From contig NC_053037.3 of NCBI RefSeq assembly GCF_002575655.3, positions 321,807,294-321,871,293 on the forward strand: DNA of 64,000 nt, in the 5' to 3' direction. A model generated the notes under the pieces. The model was not told where the DNA came from. It did not search any database and was given only the letters and a program-made list of their open reading frames with translations. The position numbers were made by a program, and so were the translations under genes. This DNA is from Aegilops tauschii subsp. strangulata. Its lineage: Eukaryota > Streptophyta > Magnoliopsida > Poales > Poaceae. Below, in pieces: positions 63,651-64,000 of this stretch. How positions within the stretch are numbered: position 1 is the first letter of the stretch; each line of letters begins with the position of its first letter.

Positions 63651-63779
63651 TCCAGATCTAATCGGAGTTGGTTTGTCTCCTTCTATAATGATACATACTA
63701 AGTCCCGAGCTCACAAGTTTGTTGATATAAAACAAGAGGAAGAAGAAGTCAGACAACAATAAGAACACTCTGAATGTAT

Positions 63780-63965
63780 GAAGACCTTCGAGTCAGGAAG
63801 GAACAAGCTTGACTAGTACCAGATCCTGAAGTACTACCTCGTTTCCGAGTCAAGAAGGAACAAGCTTAACCAGTACCAGATCCTGAGGTACTGCCTGACC
63901 TCTGACTCAGGGAGGATCAAGCTTGACCAGTACTAAATCCTAAGACATCCACTCGGTCCGCCGAG
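63780..63965. repeat. About 60-bp direct repeats (GAACAAGCTTGACTAGTACC)
   Basis: Three copies of CGAGTCAGGAAGGAACAAGC with AGTACCAGATCCTGAGGTAC lie at 63789, 63848 and 63906, the last more diverged. They lie upstream of the antisense ORF and could belong to its promoter side. Confidence 0.8.
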
Positions 63966-64000
63966 AAGATTCTAGTTCTATCAGACTTCCCTCGACTGCC

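Larger units (their letters stand above)
51059..64000 (+). mobile_element. Gypsy retrotransposon, Tat/Retand-like (right end outside window)
   Basis: The order on the plus strand is 5' LTR (51059-51537), PBS, gag (split), protease, RT, RNase H, integrase, a ~70-bp tandem array and an antisense ORF. Tandem repeats and an antisense ORF between pol and 3' LTR are known from the Tat/Retand lineage, and the protein sequences recall Fatima-like wheat elements (from memory). The 3' LTR is not in the window. Coding regions carry stops or frameshifts in every domain. Its gag is split by a truncated Maximus-like Copia. Confidence 0.88.

Overview
This window is nuclear DNA of a large-genome grass. The element families point to wheat or a close relative (Triticum/Aegilops, Triticeae): Angela/BARE-type LTRs, an Au-type SINE, Stowaway and Tourist MITEs, a long CACTA element, and Helitron ends with the grass-type CCGCGGCAACGC terminus. 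Taxon and family names come from memory of these families, not from a search. There is no sign of prokaryotic organisation.

About 63% of the window (390-40802) is one nested insertion whose junctions can be read to the base. The host is a short-LTR (143 bp) Copia element on the minus strand with target duplication CCTAG (385-389 / 40803-40807). Inside it are: (i) a solo Angela-like LTR at 1331-3053 (TSD CTCAT) splitting pol; (ii) a 21.7-kb CACTA transposon at 6082-27767 (TSD CGG) splitting gag; (iii) a Helitron at 28803-40791 splitting the 5' LTR. The Helitron in turn holds a full-length Angela-like retrotransposon at 28968-37618 (TSD GACGG), inserted at the edge of an array of four ~540-bp repeats. 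Removing the inserts restores both a continuous gag-pol reading order and a second 143-bp LTR.

The CACTA element shows no recognisable TNP2-type transposase. It carries a multi-exon minus-strand gene (7675-13152, TnpA-like) with duplicated exons, a plus-strand series of repeated exon-intron cassettes (17.2-21.6 kb), and a minus-strand gene of unknown function (22.5-23.3 kb) with a TATA box. It also holds several MITEs and many minisatellites.

From 40.8 to 51 kb is older intergenic sequence. It contains a Helitron remnant, an Au-like SINE, the only clear host gene, three Tourist MITEs or related TIR elements, and a decayed PIF/Harbinger transposase. The host gene is a four-exon gene at 42737-44468 coding for a 214-residue protein that resembles the myosin-I tail (TH1) domain.

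From 51059 to the right edge is a plus-strand Gypsy element (Tat/Retand-like): 479-bp LTR, PBS, gag, protease, RT, RNase H, integrase, a ~70-bp tandem array of about 23 copies and an antisense ORF. Its gag is split by a truncated Maximus-like Copia (LTR, PBS and gag only, 51816 to about 55700). All retroelement coding regions here carry stops or frameshifts; only the TH1-like gene looks intact.
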